The position numbers and the translations under genes are program-made. Below the pieces are notes generated by a model that was not told where the DNA came from, ran no database searches, and saw only the letters and a list, made by a program, of their open reading frames with translations. Shown in pieces: positions 17,060 through 25,916 of a stretch of DNA of 64,000 bases. Numbering within the stretch: the first letter of the stretch is position 1; every line of letters begins with the position of its first letter. Where the stretch lies: assembly GCF_001455965.1 (NCBI RefSeq), contig NZ_LKKO01000047.1, positions 164,627 to 228,626 on the forward strand. Direction: 5' to 3'. The stretch comes from Methylobacterium sp. GXS13. GTDB taxonomy: Bacteria; Pseudomonadota; Alphaproteobacteria; Rhizobiales; Beijerinckiaceae.

Positions 17060-17830
17060 TCAGCGGACCCCGGTCGCGGAAAAGACCTGGGCTGCCGGCG
17101 CGACCACGACGTAGCCGCCGCACGGGGCGGTTCGGGTGATCACGGCGCTGGCGACGCCCCAGACATAGGTCCCGCCCCGATCCTGCCCGCGGACGGGACC
17201 GCCGGAATCCCCGAAGCAGATCCGGGCGCCGTTCGCCCGGGCGATGGTCAGGCCGGTGTTGCTCGCCGCCACGGGGGTCAGGCTCGCGGTGCGCAGGCGC
17301 CCGACGCCGCGCCCGGACAGACCGGCTCCGGCGATCCGAAGGCTCTTCGGGACCCGGCGGGGATCAGCCGCCAGCGGAACCGGGCGCCGGTCGCGCACCG
17401 GCTCGGTGAGACGCAGGACCGCGAGGTCGAGGGACAGGTCGGCCAGCCTCACGTCGGGGGCCGCGTTCGGCAGCATTTCGCCGGGATCGGGGCTGAAGCG
17501 GGCGGCGACCCGCGCCCCGTAGACCGGCCGCGCCGGCTCGGTGCCGCGGAAGAACACCACCAGCGCGCCGAGCGGATCGCCGTTCACGCAATGCGCCGCC
17601 GTGAGTACGAGATCCGGCGCGATCAGGATGCCGGTGCAGCGGGTGAGCTTCAGCGCCTCCTCGGGCTGGGTGATCGTCCCGATGGCGACGGTGGCCTGCG
17701 CCAGCGCATCCCGCCCCGCTGGCGCCCCGCCGTCGATGGCAGCGGCTGGCCCGGCCAGACCGAGCCCGATGATCGCTGAGCCTGCAGCGGCGAGCAGTTT
17801 CGTTTCGATGGTCCTGCCTGTTGTGGTCAC
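17060..17830 (-). CDS. Secreted trypsin-like serine protease
   Basis: A 256-residue S1-family protease. A signal peptide (hydrophobic LLAAAGSAIIGLGLAG, cleavage near PAAA-ID) leads to a mature domain with all three triad motifs: His in LTAAHC, Asp in DLSLDLAVL, Ser in GDSGGP. The first residues after the signal (IDGGAPAG) resemble an IVGG-type mature end, so it may be secreted nearly active. Cysteines pair around CTGIL...AAHC and ICFGDSGG. The start codon is GTG at 17830. Its periplasmic or extracellular target is unknown. It converges on ctrA across the shared terminator. Confidence 0.9.
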   Translation of the reverse strand: MTTTGRTIETKLLAAAGSAIIGLGLAGPAAAIDGGAPAGRDALAQATVAIGTITQPEEALKLTRCTGILIAPDLVLTAAHCVNGDPLGALVVFFRGTEPARPVYGARVAARFSPDPGEMLPNAAPDVRLADLSLDLAVLRLTEPVRDRRPVPLAADPRRVPKSLRIAGAGLSGRGVGRLRTASLTPVAASNTGLTIARANGARICFGDSGGPVRGQDRGGTYVWGVASAVITRTAPCGGYVVVAPAAQVFSATGVR

Positions 17831-17924
17831 GCGCGAACCTTACTGCCCCGAGTCCCACAACCACAGATGCGGCACAGCGCCGACGACGCAAGCGGGCGAG
17901 AGGACGCGGTCCGCGGGAGGCTCC

Positions 17925-19310
17925 TTAGCGCGCCACCGTCCAGGTGCTGGTCCCGTCCTTGTTGTCCTTCACGGACACGCCCATCGCGGCGAGCGCGTCG
18001 CGGGCCCGGTCCGAGGAGGCCCAGTCCTTCGCGGCCCGGGCGGCCCGGCGTTCGGCGATCAACGCCTCGACGGCGGCGACGTCGATCCCGGCCGCGGCGA
18101 CCTGGTCCTGCTCGCGATCGCTGCGGGTGCGCGCGAGCAGGCCGAACAGGTTCGCGCCGGCCCGCAGGGCGGACGCCGCGTCGGCGAGACCGTGCAGCGC
18201 GTTGATCGCCGCCGGCGTATTGAGGTCGTCGCAGAGCGCGTCGATCACTGAATCGGGCGCCGCCTCGTCGGCCGGCGCATCCCCGGCGGCGTTGTACCAG
18301 CGGTCAAGCACGCGGCTTGATTCCTCGAGCCCGCGCAGGGTCCAGTCGATCGGCTGCCGGTAGTGCGTCTTCAGCATGGTCAGGCGCACGACCTCGCCGG
18401 GCCAGTCCTTCAGCACGTCGCGGATGGTGATGAAGTTGCCGAGCGATTTCGACATCTTCTCCCCCTCCACCTGAAGGAAGCCATTGTGCAGCCAGACATT
18501 GGCCATCACCGGCGTCCCGAAGCAGCAGCGCGATTGCGCCACCTCGTTCTCGTGGTGGGGGAAGATCAGGTCGATGCCGCCGGCATGGATGTCGAAGGTT
18601 TTTCCGAGGTGCTTGGCCGACATCGCGGAGCACTCGATATGCCAGCCCGGTCGCCCCGGCTCGGCGATGCCAGCGGGGGACGGCCAGGACGGCTCCCCGG
18701 GTTTGGAGGGCTTCCACAGCACGAAGTCGAGGGGCGAGCGCTTGTAGGGGGCGACCTCCACCCGGGCGCCGGCCTCCATCTCGTCGAGGGGACGCTTCGA
18801 GAGGAGGCCGTAATCGGGCATGGCCGGCACGTCGAACAGGACGTGCCCCTCGGCCACGTAGGCATGCCCGCCGGCGACCAGCGCGTCGATCATCGCACGC
18901 ATTTCGGCGATGTGATCGGTGGCCCGGGGCTCGATGAAGCGGGGCGGCGCGCCTGGCACATTCACGTCTCCGGGGCTCAGGACGCCCAGATCGCGCAGGT
19001 CTCGGTGGAACTGCTCCAGCGTGCCGTCGGTGAGCTCGCGGATGGTGATGCCGCGCTCGGCCGCCCGGGCGTTGATCTTGTCATCGACGTCGGTGACGTT
19101 GCGAGCGTAGGTGACGTGCGCCGGTCCATAGAGGTGGCGCAGAAGCCGAAATAGCAGGTCGAAGACGATGATCGGGCGCGCGTTGCCGATATGGGCCGCG
19201 TCGTAGACGGTCGGGCCGCAGGCATACATCCGCACCTGGGCGGGATCGATCGGCGCGAACGCCTCCTTGGCGCCGCTAAGCGTGTTGTAGAGCCGCAACA
19301 TCGGCGCCAT
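17925..19310 (-). CDS. cysS: Cysteinyl-tRNA synthetase
   Basis: A 461-residue class I aminoacyl-tRNA synthetase that charges tRNA-Cys. The HIGH motif is HIGN (40-43) and the KMSKS motif is exact at 285-289. Likely zinc ligands are C31, C227, H252 and E256. WHIECSAM and FPHHENEVAQS are family signatures. The frame is open to 19463, but ATG 19310 has GGAAGGGG about 9 bases upstream and gives the family's normal length, so the longer reading is rejected. It is a single-gene unit. Confidence 0.96.
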   Translation of the reverse strand: MAPMLRLYNTLSGAKEAFAPIDPAQVRMYACGPTVYDAAHIGNARPIIVFDLLFRLLRHLYGPAHVTYARNVTDVDDKINARAAERGITIRELTDGTLEQFHRDLRDLGVLSPGDVNVPGAPPRFIEPRATDHIAEMRAMIDALVAGGHAYVAEGHVLFDVPAMPDYGLLSKRPLDEMEAGARVEVAPYKRSPLDFVLWKPSKPGEPSWPSPAGIAEPGRPGWHIECSAMSAKHLGKTFDIHAGGIDLIFPHHENEVAQSRCCFGTPVMANVWLHNGFLQVEGEKMSKSLGNFITIRDVLKDWPGEVVRLTMLKTHYRQPIDWTLRGLEESSRVLDRWYNAAGDAPADEAAPDSVIDALCDDLNTPAAINALHGLADAASALRAGANLFGLLARTRSDREQDQVAAAGIDVAAVEALIAERRAARAAKDWASSDRARDALAAMGVSVKDNKDGTSTWTVAR

Positions 19311-19619
19311 GAAACCCATCCCCTTCCGGCACCGCAGCCGCATCTCGGCGCCGCGCCGTCGCCGGAAAACCGGCCCTGCCTTCAACGACCTGCGGGCTCT
19401 GCGAAGCGAAGAGCGGCCGAACCGTGGCGTCTCACGCCGTGCCGCGGCGGCCCGCTGTTGCACTGCGGCGACGGTGCCGCCCGCCCGATGGGGCTAACGC
19501 AAAAGCGTGAGGAATTCGAGATGGTCCTCGCACGTGCGGGGTAAGCCTTCCTTAACCGCGCCGTCGGACCGTCCGGCCCAAGCTCATCACACGCAAGATA
19601 CTGTGCCCAAGGATAGTCC
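19311..19619. other. Intergenic region between cysS and a small secreted gene
   Basis: A 309-bp divergent gap with no convincing gene. The part nearest the secreted-protein gene (19500-19560) is less GC-rich and includes TTAACC at about 19551, a CtrA half-site look-alike, but no full site. Promoters for both flanking genes should lie here. Confidence 0.45.
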
Positions 19620-19967
19620 ATGCGACGCAAGGCTGCCGGTTACTTCGTCATCGCCGCTTCCCTGACCACGGCCTGCCTGGCGCAGGTCGCGTTCGCCGGC
19701 AGCGACGGCGAGACGCCCGCGAAGGCCCCGAGCCATGTCGAGAAGACGTTCCTGATCCCGTCGAGCGACGGCTACGGCGTCGGCGATTGCCTGACGACCC
19801 CCGGCAGCGAGTGCGGCCAGGTGGTCGCCAATGCCTGGTGCGAAGCTCAGGGCTACGCCACCGCCAACACTTTCGGGATCGCAGCCGCCGACGAGTATAC
19901 CGGCGCCATCGCGCAGCCGATCGCGACCCCGACCGAGCGCCCGATCCGCATCACCTGCCGGGACTGA
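19620..19967 (+). CDS. Small secreted protein of unknown function
   Basis: A 115-residue protein with a clear signal peptide (MRRKAAGYFVIAASLTTACL, cleavage near VAFA-GS). The mature part of about 88 residues has cysteines in GDCLTTPGSECG, NAWCEAQG and the C-terminal ITCRD, likely forming disulfides in the periplasm. The GYG-x-GDCL, ANAWCEAQGY and PIRITC pattern recurs in short alphaproteobacterial hypothetical proteins; I cannot name a function. It converges on creA with 11 bp between the stops. Confidence 0.75.
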   Translation: MRRKAAGYFVIAASLTTACLAQVAFAGSDGETPAKAPSHVEKTFLIPSSDGYGVGDCLTTPGSECGQVVANAWCEAQGYATANTFGIAAADEYTGAIAQPIATPTERPIRITCRD

Positions 19968-19978
19968 CGCAGAGCGCG

Positions 19979-20497
19979 TCAGCCCTTGACGAAATCCGAG
20001 CATTTCGGTGCCGGCTCGGTGCCCCAGGGCGCCAGCGGCACCGCCGAGGTCGAGTTCTTCGGCGATCCTTGGATGACCTTGTCCGAGTAGACCATGTAGA
20101 TCAGTGTATTGCGCTGGGCATCACAGCCGCGCACGATCTGCATCGACTTGAAGATCAAAGAACGCCGCTCGCTGAAGACAACCTCGCCCTGGCCCAGCTT
20201 GCCCTTAAAGGCGATCGGGCCGGTTTGGCGGCAGGCGAGCGAGATATCGGAGACGTCTTCGGCCAAGCCGAGCGTCCCCTTGATGCCCCCCTTCTCAGGC
20301 TGTGTGTACCAGCAGGCGACCCCCGACACGGAAGGGTCGTCAATGCCGTAGACGACGAGCTTGTCGTTGGGGGTCAGCGGCCGCCAGACCGTTGATTTGG
20401 AAAAGATTCGGTCCGGCTCCTGGGCCGTTGCCGGTCCGGCTGCGGCCAGGCCTAGGGCAAACAGCCCGACACAAGTGAGACTCCGAAACCACATCAC
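19979..20497 (-). CDS. creA: CreA family periplasmic protein
   Basis: A 172-residue protein with an N-terminal signal peptide (cleavage near ATAQ). The rest matches the CreA family: NDKLVVYGIDDPSVSGVACW, GGIKGTLGLAEDVSDISLAC, GEVVFSERRSLIFKSMQIVR and YSDKVIQGSPKNSTSAVPL are all family-defining. CreA's molecular role is unknown, although the E. coli gene is named from the cre locus. Two in-frame ATGs (20497, 20494) are equivalent. It is divergent from the DUF2865 gene over 146 bp. Confidence 0.9.
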   Translation of the reverse strand: MMWFRSLTCVGLFALGLAAAGPATAQEPDRIFSKSTVWRPLTPNDKLVVYGIDDPSVSGVACWYTQPEKGGIKGTLGLAEDVSDISLACRQTGPIAFKGKLGQGEVVFSERRSLIFKSMQIVRGCDAQRNTLIYMVYSDKVIQGSPKNSTSAVPLAPWGTEPAPKCSDFVKG

Positions 20498-20643
20498 GGG
20501 TCAATTCCCTGCCCAAGCACGCGACCCCGATGTAGGAGGGCTGTCGCCGCCTTACGAGGGGGCGTACACTTAAGCTGCTTCGGTCCCACCGCACGGGCAG
20601 GACGCGCTCGACCAGCGGGATTAGAGTATTTCCGATCAACGCG

Positions 20644-21705
20644 ATGCAGCAGATGCTTGACCGCCCGATCGTCCGTTCGCTCGGCCGCCTCTTCTTGAGT
20701 GCAGCGCTGGCATGCGGTCTGTCCCTAAACCTCGAAACTGCCTGGGCACAAGATGCTCCGGCCAGTCAGCCCGCTGCCGGCGAGGCGAGGCCCGGCGGCC
20801 CGCAGCTGCCGTCGGCCGCCTGCCGACGCTATCGGGCCGAACTCGCATCTGTCCAGAACGGCGCCAGCACCACCCGGGCGCTCAACGACGAGATCGGGCG
20901 GCTGGAGGCCTATTTCCGTGGGCTGAACTGCGAGGGCGGCAAGTTCCTGTTCTTCGACACCCGCCCGCCCCAGTGCGGCGCCGTCGAGCAGCGCATCCGG
21001 GCGCTGAAGGCCACCTATAGCGGTGCGGTGTTCGACGACAGCGGCGCCCGCAAGCGCGAACTGCAGGGGCTGGTCACGGCTAATTGCCCCACCCGGGAAA
21101 CCTATGCGGCCACGGGCGAAAGCTACGCCAAGGGCGGCCCGCAGATGGTCTGTGTGCGGACCTGCGATGGCGGCTTCTTTCCGATGCGCAACCTGCCCGA
21201 GGGGCGCAGCGGCGCCGACGAGATGTGCCAGGCGCTCTGCCCCGGCACCGAGGCGCAGGCCTATGCGATGCCATACGGCGACGAGGCGCTGAAGCACGCC
21301 GCCTCGGTCAAGGGCAGCCGCGCCTATGTGAGCCTCGCCAACGCGTTCAAGTTCCGCAAGGAATTCGTGCCGAACTGTTCCTGCAAGCCTCAGAACCAGA
21401 CCTGGGCGCAGTCCCTGGTGAAGGCCGAGAGCATGCTGGTGCGGCACAAGGGCGATATCTTCGTCACGCCGATGCAGGCGGAGGCGCTGTCGCGTCCGAA
21501 AGTGCGCCTGACCCTGGTCGGCCGGGCCGACCGCACCGCGGCCGAGCTCGCCGCAGATGCCGCCGGACGTGCCGGGGTCGAGATGTCGACGGGCACGGCA
21601 GACAAGGCCGGTGAGACCACCGCGGCCGGCGCCAAGCCCGACCATGTCGCAGTGCGGATCATCGCCCCGGACATGATCGCGGTGCCCCAGCGCCTGACAC
21701 CCTGA
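20644..21705 (+). CDS. DUF2865 secreted cysteine-rich protein
   Basis: A 353-residue exported protein with a signal peptide ending about AWAQ. The central block contains the DUF2865 hallmarks: ACRRYRAELASVQ, GRLEAYFRGLNCEGGKFLFF, then MVCVRTCDGGFFPM, EMCQALCPGTEA and FVPNCSCKP. The regularly spaced cysteines suggest several disulfides. The C-terminal 90 residues are Ala-rich and less conserved. The family is common in Rhizobiales envelopes, with no known activity. It is followed 77 bp later by the OmpA-family gene on the same strand, so they may be co-expressed. Confidence 0.85.
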   Translation: MQQMLDRPIVRSLGRLFLSAALACGLSLNLETAWAQDAPASQPAAGEARPGGPQLPSAACRRYRAELASVQNGASTTRALNDEIGRLEAYFRGLNCEGGKFLFFDTRPPQCGAVEQRIRALKATYSGAVFDDSGARKRELQGLVTANCPTRETYAATGESYAKGGPQMVCVRTCDGGFFPMRNLPEGRSGADEMCQALCPGTEAQAYAMPYGDEALKHAASVKGSRAYVSLANAFKFRKEFVPNCSCKPQNQTWAQSLVKAESMLVRHKGDIFVTPMQAEALSRPKVRLTLVGRADRTAAELAADAAGRAGVEMSTGTADKAGETTAAGAKPDHVAVRIIAPDMIAVPQRLTP

Positions 21706-21782
21706 CGGAGTCTTGAGCGGCCGGGACGGAACCATAGGCCGCATACGGGGTTCGGGTCGGCTCGATCCGATACGAGGCCCCG

Positions 21783-23849
21783 ATGCGGCTGCTGCGACTG
21801 ATCCTTCTCACCGGCACGGTGCTCCCAGGCTTGGCCCTGGTGCAGCCCGCCGGCGCATCCTCGGACCGGATGGTCCTGGCCCAAGGCGGTCCCGACGAAC
21901 GCGGTCCGCGCGGGGGCGGCGAGCCGCCCCATGGTGGCCCGCATCCGGAACGTCCGCCGCAGGAGCGCCCCGGACCGCCTCCGGGTCCGCCACCTGCCGC
22001 GCGCGAGCGGCCCGAGCCACGGCCGGAGCGCGCTCCGCCATCCCGTGAACGTCCCGAGCCGCCGGCCCAGCGGCAACCCCAGGCCGAACCGTCCCAGCGG
22101 GAACGTCCCCCCGAGCGCCGGCCGGAGCCGCCAGCGCCGCGCCCGCCCGCTCAAGAGCGTCGCCAGGATCGTCAGCCGGACAGTCAGGAACGCGCGGCCC
22201 CCGAGCGTCCCGCGCCGGAGCAGCGACGCGCCCCCGATCGCCCCGGGACCGAGCGGGGTAATCCCGACCGGCAGCCCGTGCAGCGCGATCCGTCCCCCAC
22301 CCAGAGGGCGGCGCCTGACAATCCCGCGCAGCCGCAGCGCGGCCCCGATCCCGACCGCCGCGCACCGGATCAGGAGCGGTCGGCGCCCGACGCCTCCACC
22401 CAGCCGCCGCGCGGGCCGGATCGGAATCGCCGCGGCCCAGAGCAGGAACGCGCAGCGCCCGGCGGCCCACCGGCCTCACCGGGGCAACGCCGCGATGCCC
22501 TTCCCGACCGCGAGCCGGCGACCCCGCGTCCAGGCGGGCCGGGTGCATCGCCGCCGCCCAACGCCGCGCCTGGCGTGCCGGGCCGGCCAGTTCAACGACC
22601 GGAGGGGCAGCCGGGCGCGGAGCCCAGCCGCCCCGTTCCACCCAACATGGCACCCGGGGTTCCGGGCCGGCCGGTCCAACGCTTGGACGGTCAACCGGGC
22701 GCCCAGGCGCAGCCCGGCGCGGAACCGGGTCGTCCGGTGCCACCCAACATGGCGCCGGGGGTGCCGGGACGTCCCGTTCAGCCGCCAGGGCCGCCGCCCG
22801 GCGCCGACGCTCCGCCTCCGCCGCCCGGCGCGCAGCCGGGTCAATCGCCCGCCGGGGGACCGGGCGGGCGCGGCGCGTTCAACACGCCGGGGCAGCCCGG
22901 ATACGTCCCGGGCGGCTTCCGCGCAGACGACGACGTGCGCGACTACGATCAGGTCCGCCGCGACCGGCGCGAGTTCAGCGAGGGCGGCCGGACCTATTAT
23001 CGAGAGCCCGGCCGGATCATCGTCCGCGACCGCGACGGCTACCTGATCCGCCACGACGAGAACGAGCGGTTCCGGGACCTCGACCCGCGCGGCTTCCGCT
23101 CGGAGCGGCGCGGGGCGGATTACTACAGCTTCATCGACCGGCCGGGCGGCGAGCAGATCGTCACCGTGACGGACGATGACGGCCGGATGCTGCGCCGCTA
23201 CCGCCGCTTCCGCGACGGCCGCGAGGTGGTGATCATCGACAACAGCTACGCAGGTCCGCCGCGCCCGATCTACGACGACGTGGTCGTCCTGCCGCCGCCC
23301 GACATCCGCATCCCCCGCGACCGCTACGTGGTGGAGTACGATCAGGCGGACGAGGGCGCGGTCTACGAAGCACTGACGGCCCCGCCGGTGGTGGCCGTGG
23401 ACCGCCGCTACACCCTGGATCAGGTCCGCTACAGCCCGGACCTGCGCGCCCGGATGCGCTCGGTGGACATCGACACGATCACCTTCGATACGGCCTCGTT
23501 CACGGTCACGCCGGACCAGGCCGCCCGGCTGTCGGTGATCGCGGGCGCGATCAACCGGGCGATCCGCGCCAACCCGCAGGAGGTCTTTCTGATCGAGGGC
23601 TACACTGACGCGGTCGGGTCCGACATCGACAACCTGTCCCTCTCGGACCGCCGGGCGCAGTCGGTGGCGACGGTGCTCACCCAGCAGTTCCAGGTCCCGC
23701 CGGAGAACCTCACCACCCAGGGCTATGGCGAGCAGTACCTGAAGGTGAACACGCAGAACGCCGCCCGGGAGAACCGCCGCGTCACGGTCCGGCGGATCAC
23801 GCCGCTGCTGCAGCAGGGGACGGCGCAGGGCGCGCCGCCGCCGCGCTGA
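21783..23849 (+). CDS. OmpA-family protein with long Pro/Arg-rich region
   Basis: A 688-residue protein in three parts. First is a signal peptide (MRLLRLILLTGTVLPGLALV). Next is a very low-complexity region, residues about 30-385, built of Pro, Arg, Glu, Gln and Gly, with tandem units near 257-335 (APGVPGRPVQ three times, separated by QPGAEPSRP/QPGAQAQPGAEP). Last is a folded part with YYREPG- and RFRDGREVVI-type strands and a C-terminal OmpA peptidoglycan-binding domain, about 560-675 (FLIEGYTDAVGSD...LSDRRAQSVATVL...GYGEQYLKVNT). It probably tethers the outer membrane or periplasmic matrix to peptidoglycan. The repeat tract may vary between strains. Confidence 0.86.
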   Translation: MRLLRLILLTGTVLPGLALVQPAGASSDRMVLAQGGPDERGPRGGGEPPHGGPHPERPPQERPGPPPGPPPAARERPEPRPERAPPSRERPEPPAQRQPQAEPSQRERPPERRPEPPAPRPPAQERRQDRQPDSQERAAPERPAPEQRRAPDRPGTERGNPDRQPVQRDPSPTQRAAPDNPAQPQRGPDPDRRAPDQERSAPDASTQPPRGPDRNRRGPEQERAAPGGPPASPGQRRDALPDREPATPRPGGPGASPPPNAAPGVPGRPVQRPEGQPGAEPSRPVPPNMAPGVPGRPVQRLDGQPGAQAQPGAEPGRPVPPNMAPGVPGRPVQPPGPPPGADAPPPPPGAQPGQSPAGGPGGRGAFNTPGQPGYVPGGFRADDDVRDYDQVRRDRREFSEGGRTYYREPGRIIVRDRDGYLIRHDENERFRDLDPRGFRSERRGADYYSFIDRPGGEQIVTVTDDDGRMLRRYRRFRDGREVVIIDNSYAGPPRPIYDDVVVLPPPDIRIPRDRYVVEYDQADEGAVYEALTAPPVVAVDRRYTLDQVRYSPDLRARMRSVDIDTITFDTASFTVTPDQAARLSVIAGAINRAIRANPQEVFLIEGYTDAVGSDIDNLSLSDRRAQSVATVLTQQFQVPPENLTTQGYGEQYLKVNTQNAARENRRVTVRRITPLLQQGTAQGAPPPR

Positions 23850-23858
23850 ACGGGTCCG

Positions 23859-25079
23859 TCACGCCGTTAGGTCCCGCGCCCGGCGCGGGGCTAGGCTGAG
23901 CAGGCCCAGCCCCGCGAGGCCCGCACCGATCCAGAGCGGGGCCGCCAAGCCGTAACCCCGGTCGGTCGCGAGGCCGCCGAGCCAGGTGCCGAAGGCGAGA
24001 CCGGCCGTAATCGCCGAGGCGTGCAGGCTGTTCACCAGCGAGCCGGGATGGGCGACCCGCATCACCCGAGCGACCATGGCCGGGTTGAGCGACACACCGG
24101 TGAGGCCGATGACCAGGAACGCGGCAACGCTGACCACCGCGTCGGTCGGGAAGGCCGCGAAACTCGCCAGAGCGGCGCCGAGGATAACCAGGCCGATGGC
24201 CAGGACGGGGATCGTGTGGCGATCGGCCAGCCGGCCGATGACGAGATTGCCGATCACCGTCGCGAGACCGTAGGCGGCGAGCACGATCGGGATCAGCCGC
24301 GGCGCCAGCCCGATGACCTCGGTGAAGATGGCCGTGACGTAGCTAAAGGCCGCGAAGGTCGCCCCGATGATCAGCCCGCTGGTCGCGTAGGCTGCCCAGA
24401 GGCGGCGGTTGTTGAGGCCGGCCAGGCCGGACGCCAGGTCGACCTGCGTGCTGCGGTTGGGCCTCGGGATCGTCGATCCGACGACGGCGAGGCACAGGGC
24501 CGTCAGTCCGACCACGAGCCAGAAACTGGTGCGCCAGCCGAACAGGTCGTTGATCAGCACCGCAGCGGGCACGCCGATGATCGGGGCGATCGTCAGCCCG
24601 GCTAGGACCAGGGAGGCGGCGCGGCCGCGAAGGTCGGCTCGGACCGATTCGGCGCAGAGTGTCAGACCGATCCCGAAGCAGGCGGCGCTGGTGATGCCCT
24701 GGAGGGTGCGGGCGAGCGCCATCACCGCGTAGCTCGGCGCCAGGGCGGCCAGGGTGCTTCCGATGAGGAACACGGCCAACAGCCACAGCAGCGCGTGCTT
24801 GTTGGGCACGCCGAGCCGCAGCAGCAGGGCGATCACCAGTGGACCGCCGAGGGTCATGCCGAGGGCGAACAGCGCGATCAGGTTGCCGATCTCGCCGACC
24901 GAGACCGCGAAGGCCGCTGCCAGCGACGGCATCAGCCCGGCGACCATGAACTCCGCCGTGGTGATCACGAAGATTGTCGCGCTCAGGAGATAGACCCAGG
25001 GCGGCACAGTGGCGGCGCCGGGCTCGACGGCGCCCGTCACGTCCCGTGATTCGACTGTTGTCTCCGCTGCCCGCATCAT
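23859..25079 (-). CDS. MFS efflux transporter (DHA1, arabinose/drug-efflux type)
   Basis: A 406-residue, 12-helix major facilitator (MYLLSATIF-like first helix; GxLADRHTIP loop after helix 7). Residues such as ITTAEFMVAGLMPSLAAAF and GRAASLVLAGLTIAPIIGVP are typical of the YdeA/AraJ/Cml efflux group. It is divergent from a TetR gene across 97 bp that contains two matching operators, so it is very likely repressed by that regulator and induced by its own substrate. The substrate is unknown. Start ATG 25079 or 25076. Confidence 0.9.
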   Translation of the reverse strand: MMRAAETTVESRDVTGAVEPGAATVPPWVYLLSATIFVITTAEFMVAGLMPSLAAAFAVSVGEIGNLIALFALGMTLGGPLVIALLLRLGVPNKHALLWLLAVFLIGSTLAALAPSYAVMALARTLQGITSAACFGIGLTLCAESVRADLRGRAASLVLAGLTIAPIIGVPAAVLINDLFGWRTSFWLVVGLTALCLAVVGSTIPRPNRSTQVDLASGLAGLNNRRLWAAYATSGLIIGATFAAFSYVTAIFTEVIGLAPRLIPIVLAAYGLATVIGNLVIGRLADRHTIPVLAIGLVILGAALASFAAFPTDAVVSVAAFLVIGLTGVSLNPAMVARVMRVAHPGSLVNSLHASAITAGLAFGTWLGGLATDRGYGLAAPLWIGAGLAGLGLLSLAPRRARDLTA

Positions 25080-25089
25080 CGGCCCCCAT

Positions 25090-25111
25090 TTCTGTAAACT
25101 CGACTACAGAA
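25090..25111. promoter_or_regulatory. TetR-type operator 1
   Basis: TTCTGTA (25090-25096) and TACAGAA (25105-25111) are perfect inverted arms around 8 bases. It lies just upstream of the MFS start at 25079. Confidence 0.75.
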
Positions 25112-25145
25112 TGGGTAGGCAAGCTTGCCCCGGACGGTCAAGCCA

Positions 25146-25167
25146 TTCTATAAATTCCGCTACAGAA
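25146..25167. promoter_or_regulatory. TetR-type operator 2
   Basis: TTCTATA (25146-25152) and TACAGAA (25161-25167) repeat operator 1 with one changed base in the left arm and the same 8-base spacer. It ends 10 bp before the TetR start at 25177, overlapping the likely ribosome-binding site. Confidence 0.75.
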
Positions 25168-25176
25168 AGGTGTGCG

Positions 25177-25773
25177 ATGGCTTCCGCACGAGGACGGCCG
25201 CGCGGCTTCGACCGCGACCAGGCCCTGGAGCGCCTGATGCAGGTGTTCTGGGCCAGGGGCTACGAGGGCGCGCAACTCAACGACCTGACGGCCGCGATCG
25301 GCGTGAAGCCGCCGAGTTTCTACGCGGCCTTCGGCTCGAAGGAGGACGCGTTCCGCGAGGCGATCGACCTGTACATCGCCACGATCGGCTCGGCGCCGAT
25401 GCGCGCGCTCGAAGAAGCAGCGACAGTCAGGGACGGCCTTCGCGCGATGCTGGAAAGCAGCGTCGCGGTTGCACTGTCTGCGAAGCCCGGGGGCTGCCTG
25501 CTGATCCTCGGCGTCGTCAATTGCCTGCCGGCAAACGAGGCGGTGCGCGCACATCTATTGAACGCCCGACGCAAGACCGTCGAACTGGTCGCGGCCACGA
25601 TCCGCCGCGGCGTCGTAGACGGCGAGTTGCCCGTGGACACCGACATTCCCCGTCTGGCCGCCTTCTTTCACGGGATCATGCAGGCGATCTCGTTCCAGGC
25701 GCGGGACGGGGCGACGCGGGCCGATCTGTACGCACTGATCGAGCCGGCGTTGCGCGTCCTCGATCCATGCTGA
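25177..25773 (+). CDS. TetR family transcriptional repressor
   Basis: A 198-residue regulator. The N-terminal helix-turn-helix (about 27-55; LNDLTAAIGVKPPSFYAAFG with SKEDAF) is typical of TetR/AcrR, and the remaining alpha-helical part is the ligand-binding and dimer domain. The RGRPRGFDRDQALERLMQVFW start is common in the YcdC/AcrR-like subgroup. ATG 25177 is preferred because further-upstream in-frame starts fall inside the operators. It is expected to repress itself and the divergent MFS pump. A hairpin terminator follows. Confidence 0.92.
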   Translation: MASARGRPRGFDRDQALERLMQVFWARGYEGAQLNDLTAAIGVKPPSFYAAFGSKEDAFREAIDLYIATIGSAPMRALEEAATVRDGLRAMLESSVAVALSAKPGGCLLILGVVNCLPANEAVRAHLLNARRKTVELVAATIRRGVVDGELPVDTDIPRLAAFFHGIMQAISFQARDGATRADLYALIEPALRVLDPC

Positions 25774-25860
25774 TCCGTCGGCGGGGCACAGACGTTCCGC
25801 CGACGATTGACGTTCGTTACCGCGCGCCTCACCACCGAACGAGGCCTTCGAGGGCGCTTC

Positions 25861-25891
25861 ATCCCGAAAGCCGGCAACCACCTTTCGGGAT
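25861..25891 (+). terminator. Hairpin terminator after the TetR gene
   Basis: ATCCCGAAAG (25861-25870) and CTTTCGGGAT (25882-25891) form a perfect 10-bp stem with an 11-nt loop, followed shortly by CTTTT. It separates the TetR gene from the next transporter. Confidence 0.6.
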
Positions 25892-25916
25892 GATGCTTTT
25901 GCAACGCGGGACGGTG

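Noticed and set aside
25125..25916. Reading frame joining the TetR region to the second MFS
   Set aside because: The true TetR gene occupies the region in another frame with its own operators and terminator; MFS homology begins at 25917.
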